A DNA stretch of 15,482 nt from the NCBI GenBank assembly GCA_004325065.1, contig PITI01000274.1:1-15482 (forward strand), written 5' to 3'. The notes beneath the pieces were generated by a model. That model was not told the DNA's origin, ran no database searches, and saw only the letters and a program-made list of their open reading frames with translations. Source of the DNA: Hamiltosporidium magnivora (taxonomy: Eukaryota > Microsporidia > Dubosqiidae). This document shows positions 1-10,544 of this stretch, one piece after another (the first letter of the stretch is position 1; every line of letters begins with the position of its first letter). The translations under genes and the position numbers were made by a program.

Positions 1-1810
1 AATAATTATTAATAAAGTTATGATGCATAATATGAAATATCCAACCTGGTGCAAAAATAACGAAAGTGCTATAAAGAATATAGAAAATATAGTGTTTTTA
101 AATTTGAAATCTGTAAAATTTAGATTAAAAATATTAGAGTTTTTAATCTTGAAATCATTTAAGTTGATTTAATTATATTCTAATCGATAAATTCCCGAAA
201 TATCATATAATCAAATAGTAATGCTAATCATAAACAACGAGCCAAAGTAATTTATAATTTGTATACAAATTAGCGCAAAATATAATTTTATAGATTAAAA
301 CATCTTATTTTTCCTGGTCTACACTCCAACAAAAGAAATTTATTTACTTCCAAAAGCTTTTCTGAAAATCATTATTGCTTTCATTTTAAAGAGGTGGAAA
401 AAAATAATTTCAATTAGCAGTTATGAAGAAGTCTAATGTATAATTATTCCCTGAATGTATGTTAATAAGGAAATTCAATTTTCATATCAGCATGCATCGT
501 ATTATACGGAACCAAAACAATCGTAATTTTTAGAATACTCTTGATTGGATATAGTAAAATCTGATAATATTACAAGTCATAAAATTTAAAATGATAAATC
601 AAAAAACTCCAACAAAGTTGTATTGATATTACCAGCATCAAATATACAGAACATAAACTTTTAAAGAAGCACATATAATACTCTGAATATTATCTAAAGA
701 TATGTCGACCGATTTTATACGTTTAATCATTCTATATTTCAAAACTTATGATTCTATAAATTTTATAATGGTTCTAAATTATAGAGATTTTAACCCGTGT
801 TTCTTATCAGTTTATTTACTAAAGCATGGTTAATAAACTTAAAAACAACACATAAATATGTTTTATAAAGCAACCAATGATATTTAAATTATCTATTTAT
901 GAAAATAACCGAATTTTCAAAATAAATAATAAAATACTTGTCAAAATACAAAGAATTGCAGTTTTATAGATCGAATGAGTGTAATACTTTAATTAAGATC
1001 ATAGAAATAAAATGCTCCAAATAAATCCATTAGTAAAAATAGAAAAAACATGAATTATATATGACTTGAACTAAAAAAAATTATATTGTATTATGACTTT
1101 ATCTAATCAATTATAAGAAAAGTGTAATATATATTATTTAAACCTGACAAATTAAAAATAATAAGAATCATAAATATATTCAACAAAGATCAAATTTTTA
1201 CAGTTTTATATTTGAAATTTCAAATTTTATTACGAAAGATAATAAAGCAAAGAAACACGATAATATACTATAAAGAGTATTCATATGCAAAATACTTTCA
1301 TATTCTATATTCGAAAAACTTATGATAATAAAACTTTAATACTGGTTCTATAAAAAGTTTAATTCATTACGAAAATTAAAATGCAGAAATAAACAAAGCA
1401 AGAAAAGTAACATTCATATATAATGTGGAAATATATTGTAATATGTTTACAAAATTTATATTTGGGAATATTAAAATTAAAATATAATATTGAAAAGAAT
1501 ATACGCATACTAATCTGATGTTACTAAAATAAAAGCTTTATTACAAATTTTGAATTTTTGGATGAAATATAATTACTAAAATAATTTTATAACACATATG
1601 ACATACTATGTTGCTGATACCTAATATACGTAATCGGATTTCAACTTCCGACGTTTTGAGTTTAATCTTTGTTAATACTTAGTACTCCAGAAGAGTAAAT
1701 CTAAAAGTTATCTAATAATTTCAACCTTAAATTGGATACAAATATATTTACAAAAAAAAGAGAAAAATTGATATTTTAAAAATGTAACACTTTGAAAAAA
1801 AATCAATCGA
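1..1810. other. AT-rich stretch without a recognisable gene
   Basis: All six frames are broken by frequent stops and I found no tRNA-like cloverleaf, rRNA, tandem array or recognisable protein motif. Slightly less AT-rich patches (for example around 300-340 and 1620-1690) do not translate to anything I recognise. It is best described as intergenic or fully decayed DNA. Confidence 0.6.
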
Positions 1811-2074
1811 TTATTCTTTGTCTGTAGTATATGCGGCTTCGAATTCAGCAGCTTATCCAACTACTTAATCTTTCATTTTTTTTCACAATTCTTATCTCGA
1901 CATCGACAAAGACTGAATCTTTTTCAATAACCTTAATCAATCCCTCAGGTTCTGTTGCAAAACAAAAAAAAGTTCATCTTCTAGGCCACCTATTATACAA
2001 TTTCCCCTAAAATCTATCACTTTCATCTTACCAGCACAGGAGCTTAAAATTTTATTTCCTGAATATTTTTGGTT
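1811..2074 (-). pseudogene. Frameshifted remnant of an unidentified protein gene
   Basis: On the minus strand the frame is open from 2074, with an ATG at 2024-2026, and begins MKVIDFRGNCIIGGLEDELF. It reaches an A8 run on the plus strand (1964-1971), where a shift of one base moves into a second open frame (…EGLIKVIEKDSVFVDVEIR…) that ends at a TGA at 1845-1847. A further one-base shift near that point gives AAEFEAAYTTDKE followed by TAA at 1811-1813. The composition is protein-like (charged and hydrophobic residues alternate, G+C is higher than around it), unlike the Asn/Lys/Ile/Phe-rich readings of the surrounding DNA. I do not recognise the family: the first part faintly recalls a WD40 blade and the second an Rpp29/Pop4-like strand pattern, neither convincing. 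It may be a dead gene, or a live one with a homopolymer sequencing error plus a second error. Confidence 0.35.
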
Positions 2075-2760
2075 TCAATAAATGTGTATTATATACTTTT
2101 GTAATATAACCATAAACATATTAAGATAAAAGCCTGTATCAGTACGCTGAGGTGAAAAAACAGTTTTGTCTCTGTAGAGGCGACAGTGGAATTATAAGTC
2201 ATATTTTAAATGTCAAAATATTTGCGATAAAGGTGTAAAATGTTAAAGCGAGTTTTTAAAACATAAAATTTACGTTGTTTAGTTTACTGTTAATTTTTAT
2301 ACCGAAAATATACAAATAATAAAGCAAGACTAAGAAGCATTTTAAGTAGAAAAAAATTTATACTCGGCTATGGGATGTTCAGTATTAAACTTTAATTTTT
2401 TGTTACACTTTTTTAATTTTAAATAGCTCATAAAATAAAAAGATAGAAAACAGCATATAACGAAATAAAATTCAACAAAAGAAAAAAAAATTTTTTAATA
2501 ATATTTTGAACACACATTTCAATTGTATAGTAATTGACAGTATTTTGAACGAAAATAGAAGGCAGAAGAACCACAGTATATCAAGAGAATCCGGATACTC
2601 TAAAAATTCTAAATTTTCCTATATTTAATAGGAATTTGAAATTATTTTTAGTAAATAATGATTCCTAATATTGTATATTTTTTTGTTCTTTGGTGAGTTT
2701 GTTTTTAATCCTTAGTGATACATTTGTACATATATATCCTTAAAATGTCAAATAAATCTG
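2075..2760. other. AT-rich stretch without a recognisable gene
   Basis: No open frame of note is present. A slightly G+C-richer spot near 2155-2190 reads FCLCRGDSGIISHIL in one plus frame, which recalls the Cys/His motif near the C-terminus of some non-LTR retrotransposon proteins, but the resemblance is too short to call. Confidence 0.5.
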
Positions 2761-2785
2761 TACACCTAAAAATTATTAACTATTT
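2761..2785 (+). repeat. Putative left terminal inverted repeat of the Tc1-like element
   Basis: It begins TACACCTAAAAATTATTAAC and pairs, imperfectly beyond the first six bases, with the inverted right end at 4235-4259. Such repeats are the transposase binding and cleavage sites of Tc1/mariner elements. Confidence 0.4.
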
Positions 2786-2864
2786 TGTGTCATAGATCAA
2801 GTAATTATTTCTTATCGGGTTTAAATCCCCGTTCAATGTGTTATATTTAATCAGTCGAGAAAAA

Positions 2865-4009
2865 AGATGCTATATTGGAGTTAAGCTTAAAATTAAATTC
2901 AAAGAAAATTCTGAATTGCTTCAAATAGATAGGTCTACAGTCCATGATGCTGTACAGAAGTCTATATATAAACATTATAAGAATATTCAATGTATCTTAC
3001 GACCTTATTTCTTTTAAATATTACCGTTATTAATGGAATTTCTGATTCTAGAAGAAAAAAATCTAAAATTAGTCCGACAGAAATTACAAAAAAACTTTCT
3101 GGGGCTATGAAATAAAAAAGATACCGTCCATACTTTAAGAAATTACTTAATTAACGTCGGTATCCATGCCCCTTCTCTTGCTCAAAAAGATTTTTTGTCA
3201 TGAAAAAATATGGTTCCTCATTTTCGGCACTACAGCCTTGCCCAAGCCTTGGCCCCCCTCAGAAATACCGCCCACCTGTATTTTTCCAGTGAATATGTTT
3301 ACTTTTTTGGGCTTCGTAACAAGTTGGTTTTAAAGGGTGGATTCTTAGCCCTACGCGCAACCTCAACATGGAGAACCAGTTCCTTTTATTCGCCTCTTAC
3401 GACAATAAGAGAATATTTAAGCTAATTCTGCTCCCGGCATGATGGGGAAGAAAAATACGGTTGCTAGATTTGAAATTTCAAAATTATTTTTGGGAAAATC
3501 CAATGAAGATTGAAAACGGACAATATTTAACGTTGAATGCAAGTTCGAGCTATTTAATTCAGATAGTAAGGTTTTTATATCGATGAAAGACGAAATATCA
3601 TGGTTTTAGTAGGTATTTCATATCAAAATGTTAAAAATTGGCAGTTGTTTATATTAGTATGGTCTGTTTTTAATATATTAATGCTCTTGCAAAATTTTGG
3701 AATCATCTCCTAGAAACATGGGTTTAGACGAGTATTTATTTTAGCGAGATAATGTATCAAACATAAATCAAGGGTTTCTGTGGGATATTTTCATTAAAAA
3801 AAGAAATTAAATACTTTCTTGGCTATGCTAATCACGTAATTTTTAAAAATAGAACATTTTTAAGATTATATGAAAAAATAGGTGCATCTTTATACTATTA
3901 AAAATGTGAAAAGAAAGTAAAAATTAATCGAAATTTGTAATGAAACTTTACTCCTTTTGCGAGAAAACTTGTTATGTCTACGATAAAACGAGTCTTGGCT
4001 TCCTTACAG
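2865..4009 (+). pseudogene. Tc1/mariner-family transposase, multiply frameshifted remnant
   Basis: An intact enzyme of this family (about 340 residues) would bind the terminal repeats and cut and paste the element with a DD34E-type catalytic triad. The remnant keeps the expected order of landmarks in changing frames. First helix-turn-helix: ENSELLQIDRSTVHDAVQK (2904-2960). A basic linker and second helix-turn-helix start: RRKKSKISPTEITKKLSG (3050-3103). TVHTLRNYLINVGIHAPSLA (3123-3182), the counterpart of the TVRR-L--AG-HA motif. LYFSSEYVYFFG (3276-3311), the counterpart of the first-Asp motif FSDES-F-LFG, with Asp replaced by Ser (3288-3290). A VKHGG-like segment ending FASYDN (3362-3406). 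RDN with the second Asp kept (3745-3753). SRNF..KIEHF (3832-3860), the counterpart of SPDLNPIE, where the Asp codon has become AAT. KLVMSTIKRVLASLQ (3965-4009), the counterpart of the C-terminal SMP-R---V motif. At least five frame changes and many stops make it clearly inactive. Confidence 0.8.
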
Positions 4010-4234
4010 TCTCATTTACAGCATGATGAACACTGAATAGAAGCGCCCAAATTTTTTTGACTATAGATTCGTAAATTTGATTTTTTTGTTTTAAATAGGC
4101 ACTTTTGTATGAAATACCTTAGCCATATGTTTAAAATATACTCTTTTATACCCAGAAAAACTCTTTAAATTACAACGTTTATATTTGAATAATTTTGTTA
4201 AAACATATGTGTTCGTATTCATAAAAAATTTCTG

Positions 4235-4259
4235 TATATTGATAAATGAAAAGGGTGTA
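4235..4259 (-). repeat. Putative right terminal inverted repeat of the Tc1-like element
   Basis: Read on the minus strand it begins TACACCCTTTTCATTTATC, matching the left end exactly over TACACC and loosely afterwards. The flanking TA is consistent with a TA target-site duplication. Confidence 0.4.
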
Positions 4260-6206
4260 CATTAGACAGAAAATAAAGATAAAAAACTGGTTTAAATTTA
4301 ATTTAGAAAGACTAATTTAAATTAAAGCTAAACGAAGTTTAAATCACAACATAAAAACTTTAGAATTATAGTATAAATGTATGATAAATCAGGTAGTTTT
4401 ATTTATTAATATAAAATAAATTACTAATTTAATTATACTTTGAATGATATTATTACCAAGTTCTTATATTTAAATATAAAGCAGAAAAATATGGTTTAAT
4501 TGTAGCATGTATTTGTTCTTGCTACATTGGAGACTTCTTTAGTCTTTTTTCATCACAGGAATGTATAATATTTAACATTTAATCTTGATATTAATTAAAA
4601 TACAAATATGATCATAGAAAAAGATAAAATATACCAATCTTATTTTTAAGATAATACATAATAACGAATAGAAGGATTCTAGGAAGACAAAATCTATATT
4701 ATTTTTATTTTATAATGAAAATAAAATCCATAAAAATAGTAAAACAGAAATATCAATTGAAGTGTCAGTTGTGAAAAAATAGTGCTTTATTTACGGAATA
4801 ATTAAATTAAATATATTTTAAATATTTTATAGATTCTGACTTAAAATTTATTGTATGAAATTCAGTAGCCGGATATAATAATGCGTCATTTTCTATTTAC
4901 AATTTGGAAACCTTTAAGGTTTTATACATTTTTTGAGCAAATCATCTATGAAAAAATATTTTCAGATTATCTAACCATATTTCAGTATTTACATTAATTT
5001 ATTGAGCATAAGGATGTTTTTTGTAACTATTGTCAAAGAATTAATTCTATTTTTATGATTGCAACCATAAAACAATGCAAGATCTTCGAAAATTATGATA
5101 AAAGGAAACCACTTAATTTTACATAGAAGCTGAGATTCATTTATATTGGAAAATCTTTCGAGGACTATCATATCAAAAAAAAATAATAGAAATATAATTT
5201 ATAAATTAGGAACTTTTTCAACTAACTGTTTAAATTATTCGTTTATCCATTAATTATTGTTTTATTTAAATGAGCTTAAAAATTACTTTTTATATTTCTT
5301 TTACATACCAGAGTTCGTATTTAGGATTGTAACAGAGTACGTTAAATTGGTTCGAACGCGATTTTTGAAGTGGAATATAATAGCTTTAAGCAAGATATCG
5401 CGACGCAGATCAGCTGCATTCGAGTTTGAAATTAAGTAAGACACCGGTATACCTTGAAATATCGTTAGAACTTTATTCGTCAGCAAAGTTATTAGAATTC
5501 AAAAAATTGTTTGCTCAAATGAAATCTTATCATTAAAGATTAGATTTCATTTCAGCACAGCTTCAAGATTTGAAAGAAAATAAATTTTTAAAATAAAAAC
5601 GAATAAAAAACTGTGGTTTAAGTTTTCTATATAAAGAAATATTGATATATTGTTCTTAAAAAAATAATTTGATATTTGCTGCTTTGAGTTTTATTAAAAT
5701 ATATTTAATTTTTTTATTTAATACTTTCAAAGATATTATAACCAATTTTCCGAAACTTAAAGAAAAAAATACAGAATTTTATCGAATCGAGATTTAAATT
5801 GTAACTTTAAAGCTTCTGACTATATTTTTTCAGCCAAATAATATTTAATCTAGTTGTTGCATTTAAATATTTTAAAATAATTATGGATGAAATATAGTCG
5901 ATTATTTTAAGTTAATTATTAAAAAATTTCATCAATTGTATTTTAATAGTTTTCCTTTTAATTTATATATTTTCCCACTAATATGATTAAATCGATTTTG
6001 ATACAAAAATAAATATACATTTGAAATATAATATAATATAATCAGAACTCTTTACGACATATTTATTTACAATTATTTTTAATTTTAATGTAAGTTATAT
6101 TAATTATAAAATATTTATTAAAGATAAAAAAAACAGATTTAGCTCACTATATAAACAAGAATATTTTATATTTTCTAATATTTTTATTATTATGTTAAAA
6201 AATACT
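4260..6206. other. AT-rich stretch without a supported gene
   Basis: Only short chance-level open frames (about 60 codons, on both strands near 5000-5490) are present, and none resembles a known family. A G+C-richer patch at about 5330-5450 is open on both strands, so its coding meaning is doubtful. A pair of hairpins at 4501-4550 is listed separately. A short AT microrepeat (ATAATAT units) occurs near 6025-6042. Confidence 0.55.
4501..4550 (+). other. Two adjacent hairpins followed by a T-run
   Basis: TGTAGCA (4501-4507) pairs with TGCTACA (4520-4526) as a 7-bp stem with a 12-base loop. Four bases later AGACT (4531-4535) pairs with AGTCT (4541-4545) around a TCTTT loop, followed directly by five T. 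The arrangement resembles the 3' end of a small structured RNA with a polymerase III-type stop. No promoter boxes or known RNA family are recognised, and chance pairing is possible in such DNA. Confidence 0.2.
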
Positions 6207-6458
6207 GTTGAATTAATAATATTTCGATATATTTTTGCGTGGAAGAGCGGTAAATACATTAAAAACCATCTTCTTGGCAAAAGTGTGATTAATTTTGTCG
6301 AAATTTTGGTTGGATATAAAAGGAACTTGATCTCAAAGTGATTTCTTTATTCAGAGGCACAACAATTAAAATAAATAAATGAAAATTCCATTTTTCTTCT
6401 TGATTCCGAGAGGTAAAAGAGACTGAAAATGTATGTATTTGCTTTTTTTTGCAGACAT
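6207..6458 (+). pseudogene. Possible ISXO2/IS1595-like transposase fragment
   Basis: A single plus-strand frame, interrupted by about three stops, carries a helical N-terminal stretch (VELIIFRYIFAWKSGKYIKN, then GKSVINFVEILVGYKR). That recalls the helix-turn-helix of ISXO2-type transposases. It is followed at the expected order by INENSIF (6375-6395), like the IDES-F first-acid motif, and by YVFAFFCR (6432-6455), like the WVFGG-CR motif. ISXO2-type elements are known to be common in several microsporidia. Nothing clear follows for the later catalytic region, so the fragment is incomplete. The similarity rests on spacing and a few residues; a chance match is possible. Confidence 0.3.
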
Positions 6459-9400
6459 ATTTCAATTTTTAACTGTAATTTATATTAGATTTAACTTTGC
6501 ACTGATTGTAGTCTTTTATTTTGGCTATAGTTTACGCCTCTTCGGTATTATCATAGAAATTTCACTCACTTTGGTGCCTATTAGAAGTTGAATTTGTGTT
6601 TACTCATCTATATCAATCTCTCCCACTAAATATTATGTTGTTTATCTTGATTTTAAATAAACTAAACTGTTTAATAAGATTTCCATGGTCCATAAAATAG
6701 CATAGCTTTAATTTTTCAATTTAAATACAATATATGACCAAATTTTATTAGCAAAGGAATTAAATGGTCAATTTTTTGTTACTGTTAAAAGTATTATTGA
6801 ATGTTATACGTGAGTAAAATTTTAACCTAATCTTTGGATCCTGGCTACTTAGCCAAAAACTGCTACATTTCAAGTTTTGGTGTTTGATAATTAGAAATAA
6901 GTTTTGAAAAATATTCCCTATCGGAATGTGCTGGCATAAATACAGGAAGCTAAAAAAATACAGCAAACTTTAGAATATTAAATCTGATTTTTCTACGTAC
7001 CTACGTTTTTTGCATATAATTTTTAGAATTTTAAGAAAAAAGCATACTGAAGAAGGTTTGAATGGTTTATAATATATCTGTTTAAATCATAAATAAATGT
7101 TTATTTAACTTCACTGCGAAGCATATGTGAAATCACACGTGGTATCTTTTATTTTCGCGGTGCTCGACTGTGTCTGTCTTTTTTTATAGTGAGTACAAAT
7201 TTGACTGTCTTAATGTTGCCGAAATACAATTATTTCAAGCTCTGTAAAATTATTGCATATTCTAAAGATTTTAAAGGCTTCCGTTCTTGTTTTTACTAAC
7301 ATACACGACACCAATGAACTTAGGAGCTGCACATTCTGAAATTTAAAGGAGACGTATTGTTTTATCAAACGAATGCGTTTTAAATATATTTGGTTTTCTG
7401 TTGTTGATTTATGTTTAAATGCAATACAATATAAATCAATATAAGTGGATTTCTACTAATATTTTACTCGCAAACTTGTATAGTAGCTCCAGTTCCTTCT
7501 TTATTCTCAAGAAAATGTATTTTAAAAATAATATTTTTATAAATATATAATCCAATTTATACCCAATTTAAGCTTTAATTCGAAAACATTGTAATTTAAA
7601 ACTAACAATTATAAACCATTTCAAACGGATATCACCCGTTTTGTAATATATAACCTAAAATACTTATTTACATGCCATTTTTTTAAATAATTAGCATATA
7701 TTCTTAAAGAGATAGACTGGTAAATCCTCGAACATTTTTTGTATAATCAAATCACAAAATGAATTTAAATTGAGGAATAACTTCTACTTGACAGACGGAG
7801 AATAACAATATTTTAAATCTATTGCGATTACATAATATTTGAGGTAATTTTTATATTATAAATACAGTGGATTAAAATTATATTTAAAATAGGCATCTAT
7901 TATGACAAATAAAATTCTAGTATCTAAATCTATTTTAAATTAATATTTTTTTTTCTTTTCTGAATGTACTTCGATTAAAACTATACATTTGCAGAAACCT
8001 ACAGACAAAGAGAAAAATAAATTTATTTAGAACCGATTTCTACGTTTGATAATTTTCTTTAATTTTTCTTGCCCGTTAAAATAATTTCCCGATCTCCGAG
8101 ATCAAAATGAAAGAAAATTTCTTCATGGCAAAATTCTTTTTTATTTTTCTGTTTATATTTCTTTTTTTCTACAAAGTTTAATTATGAAAATCACAACTAG
8201 TTGCTTAGCTATTAACCGTAATGGGGCTTTGCTCGTTTCGCAACAAAGAAAATCTATGAAGGTAAAACACACAGGTATTTTTTAAGGAATCAAAAAAATA
8301 GCATCAAGTAAATCCAAATCTTAAATACAAATATAAACAAAAATTTATTCTAATTGCAGGACTAAAAAATATTGTAAGAAAATTAATAATCACAAAAAAA
8401 TTTCGAAAGCTGAACACTTAAATTTTAACATATAAATGAATTACGGAAATAAATTCAAAACTATGTAAAACTAGAAATTTTTTTATGATATCTCTATTCT
8501 ATCCCGAATTAACCTAAGCAAAGTATCAATCAACGGTAAAAAGCGATATCTTAATAGATAAGGATATAAATTAGTCCTGGAATACAGACGAAAGTATATA
8601 AGATATAAATTTTGTGAATTTAGTCAATATGTGGCGACTCGTAAAAATAATAGATTTATAGGACCAAATGGCATATTATGATACTTTTTTAAATATCTAT
8701 ACCTGTTTTTCGCAAACAAAGAAATAAAAATCTTCAAAATGAATCAGAAACAAATCTGTGTAAAAAAACGATCACTTTTTTATCCGAAAACGTGTCGATC
8801 TAAATAGAACGTTATGAATTTATCCAAAATTATAGATCGTATATCTAATTTTAGATAAAAAAACTAAACTTATTACACATATCGGAATTGATATGAAGTA
8901 AAAAGCCGGTGTTCAATCGTTGGAACAAAATTCATAAGAAAGACGGCTTACTATTCTAATGAGTAAAGTTTAATGTTCAAATTGAGTCAAAATAACATTT
9001 TATTACGTTATAACCGCATAGCGTTGCCAGCAACTAACAAATGTATATTAAGTAGATGTATCTTCAATAGAATATAAGTATACATACGATATATAATGTT
9101 TAAAGATATTCAGATCATATTACTTTGATCTAATAGGAAGACTTGAGTCACGATCACGCATCTTTCAGAGTCTGATTAAAACTTTCTTTTGATATCATAC
9201 AAGGAATCTTGGGAACAATTCAGCCCATACCTTGTCTACATATGTCTGTCACAAGATGAAGCGAGAATGAGCTAATAAAGCGCTAAAAATTAGAATAATA
9301 ATTTTGATGACGAAACGCCGATCTAGAATTCGATAATAATGTTAAAAAATGATAAGGAATATGAAAGTAATAGTGAACCGTAAATGAAATCAATAATACA

Positions 9401-10544
9401 AAAAAAGAACTGTTTCATCCAACAGTTTATCATACAAAATTACATCTTTCAACAATTATAACTTTTTATTTTTTTGATTTTGTCAATTTATATATCTCTG
9501 TCTTATAATATATTGCTAAGTAAGTAATTGGTCTGAAGTGTTTACTCTTCTAAATTTACTAATATAAACAACAAATCTAATGATTAAATTAATGATGAAA
9601 CGTTTTTTATAACGACAACTATCTTAATATTTATCTTTAGATTCGATTTGATATATGAGTTAAGAAAGTTTCTAAATTTGCTAATTTTAATGATTAGAAC
9701 ATTATCGTTTAAAAATCAAACTATTACAGAATATAATATAAATGATATTATGAAAATATTGTAGTTATAACATTTGGTTTATCTTCGGTTTTAAACCTAA
9801 GTTCTGTAATTTTCTAATATTTAAAAATATTTAGAAATTTTTATATTTCACCAGACAAAGACTCATTTAATATAAATCAAACTGTATATTATATATAGAA
9901 AGCGTATAAAATTTTTTCCTACTTTTCAGTCTAATAATTTTGTGATGTTTTACAAAAGTAATATCTAATCACTAAATTTATCTAATTTTCTCTTAATAGT
10001 TTTGCAAATATTTAATGACATATCTTGCATTTAAAATATTTGGAAAAACATTTAATATAAAATTGAGTAAAACTTAAATTTGATCGATTAACAAAAATTA
10101 TTTATTTATTTTGATTTAATGTATTTATAATTCTTATTTTAAGCTTTTTATTATTGGTTATATGAATCTACGTCTATCATTTGTTATCAAATCGTATCTA
10201 TTTGATTTTTTATTGTTCAAGGTACGTAGGAATTAAATTAGTGTTTAAATATATCTTTCAAATTCTTTTTAAATATGATAATTATATTAAATCTAAGCAA
10301 TATTATTTTTTTACGAATTGGCAAAAACTTTACAAAAGATATCGAATATAACCGATTTTTTTCCTTTCATTTAAGAAATGAACAATTCAATTATTACTAT
10401 CATCGTAAAACCTCAAAGTGATTTAAATTTTGTTTTATACTTATTTATTCTAGAAAATCCAAATAAAATTATTAGACTTTTACAATGAACAATCTGCTAA
10501 ATACAATAAAAAAAAGAAATTAAAAATTTTTATTATCTTTTATT
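6459..10544. other. Long AT-rich gene desert
   Basis: Over 4 kb I find no intact gene, RNA gene or tandem array. The least broken readings are a minus-strand frame at 7114-7410 with one internal stop and a 68-codon minus-strand frame at 6760-6966. Neither matches a family I know, and both are within what chance allows in this much sequence. Some patches (about 7110-7180, 8080-8100, 8890-9040 and 9130-9330) are richer in G+C than their surroundings and may be further decayed mobile DNA. Confidence 0.55.
10539..10544 (-). terminator. AATAAA polyadenylation signal of the NIPA-like gene
   Basis: On the minus strand the TAA stop codon is followed immediately by AATAAA. Poly(A) signals touching or overlapping the stop codon are typical of microsporidian genes with very short 3' untranslated regions. 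Confidence 0.45.

Larger units (their letters stand above)
2761..4259 (+). mobile_element. Decayed Tc1/mariner-type DNA transposon
   Basis: The element is about 1.5 kb, the usual size for Tc1-like transposons, and encloses a transposase remnant (2865-4009) on the plus strand. The left end reads TACACCT from 2761. The right end reads GGGTGTA up to 4259, which is TACACCC when read inward on the other strand. Both ends therefore begin with the TA expected for this family's duplicated target, and the next ~20 bases are weakly similar (both contain an ATT-AT-AA-TAT pattern). The coding remnant sits about 100 bases from the left end and 250 from the right. The boundaries are less certain than the identity, because the terminal match is short in very AT-rich DNA. 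Confidence 0.65.

Noticed and set aside
2815..2831. CGGGTTTAAATCCCCG, similar to a tRNA T-arm
   Set aside because: No matching acceptor stem, D-arm or anticodon arm can be built upstream, and it lies inside the transposon.
3210..3425. 71-codon open frame taken as a gene of its own
   Set aside because: It is the open middle part of the decayed Tc1-like transposase; the neighbouring parts continue in other frames.
5350..5362. GGTTCGAACGC, similar to a polymerase III B-box or tRNA T-loop
   Set aside because: The flanking bases do not pair as a T-stem and there is no A-box or cloverleaf at the right distance.
4989..5486. Three ~60-codon open frames on both strands
   Set aside because: They match no family, overlap on opposite strands and are of a length expected by chance in 15 kb.
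6760..7410. Minus-strand open stretches (68 codons at 6760-6966; about 98 codons with one stop at 7114-7410)
   Set aside because: They could be parts of one relic, but the frame is lost between them and I recognise no motif; chance is not excluded.
8967..9074. Stretch NNILLRYNRIALPATNKCIL recalling the segment ahead of the zinc-binding part of Ty3/gypsy integrases
   Set aside because: Only 36 codons are open, the His/Cys residues expected after it are absent, and no other retrotransposon part lies nearby.
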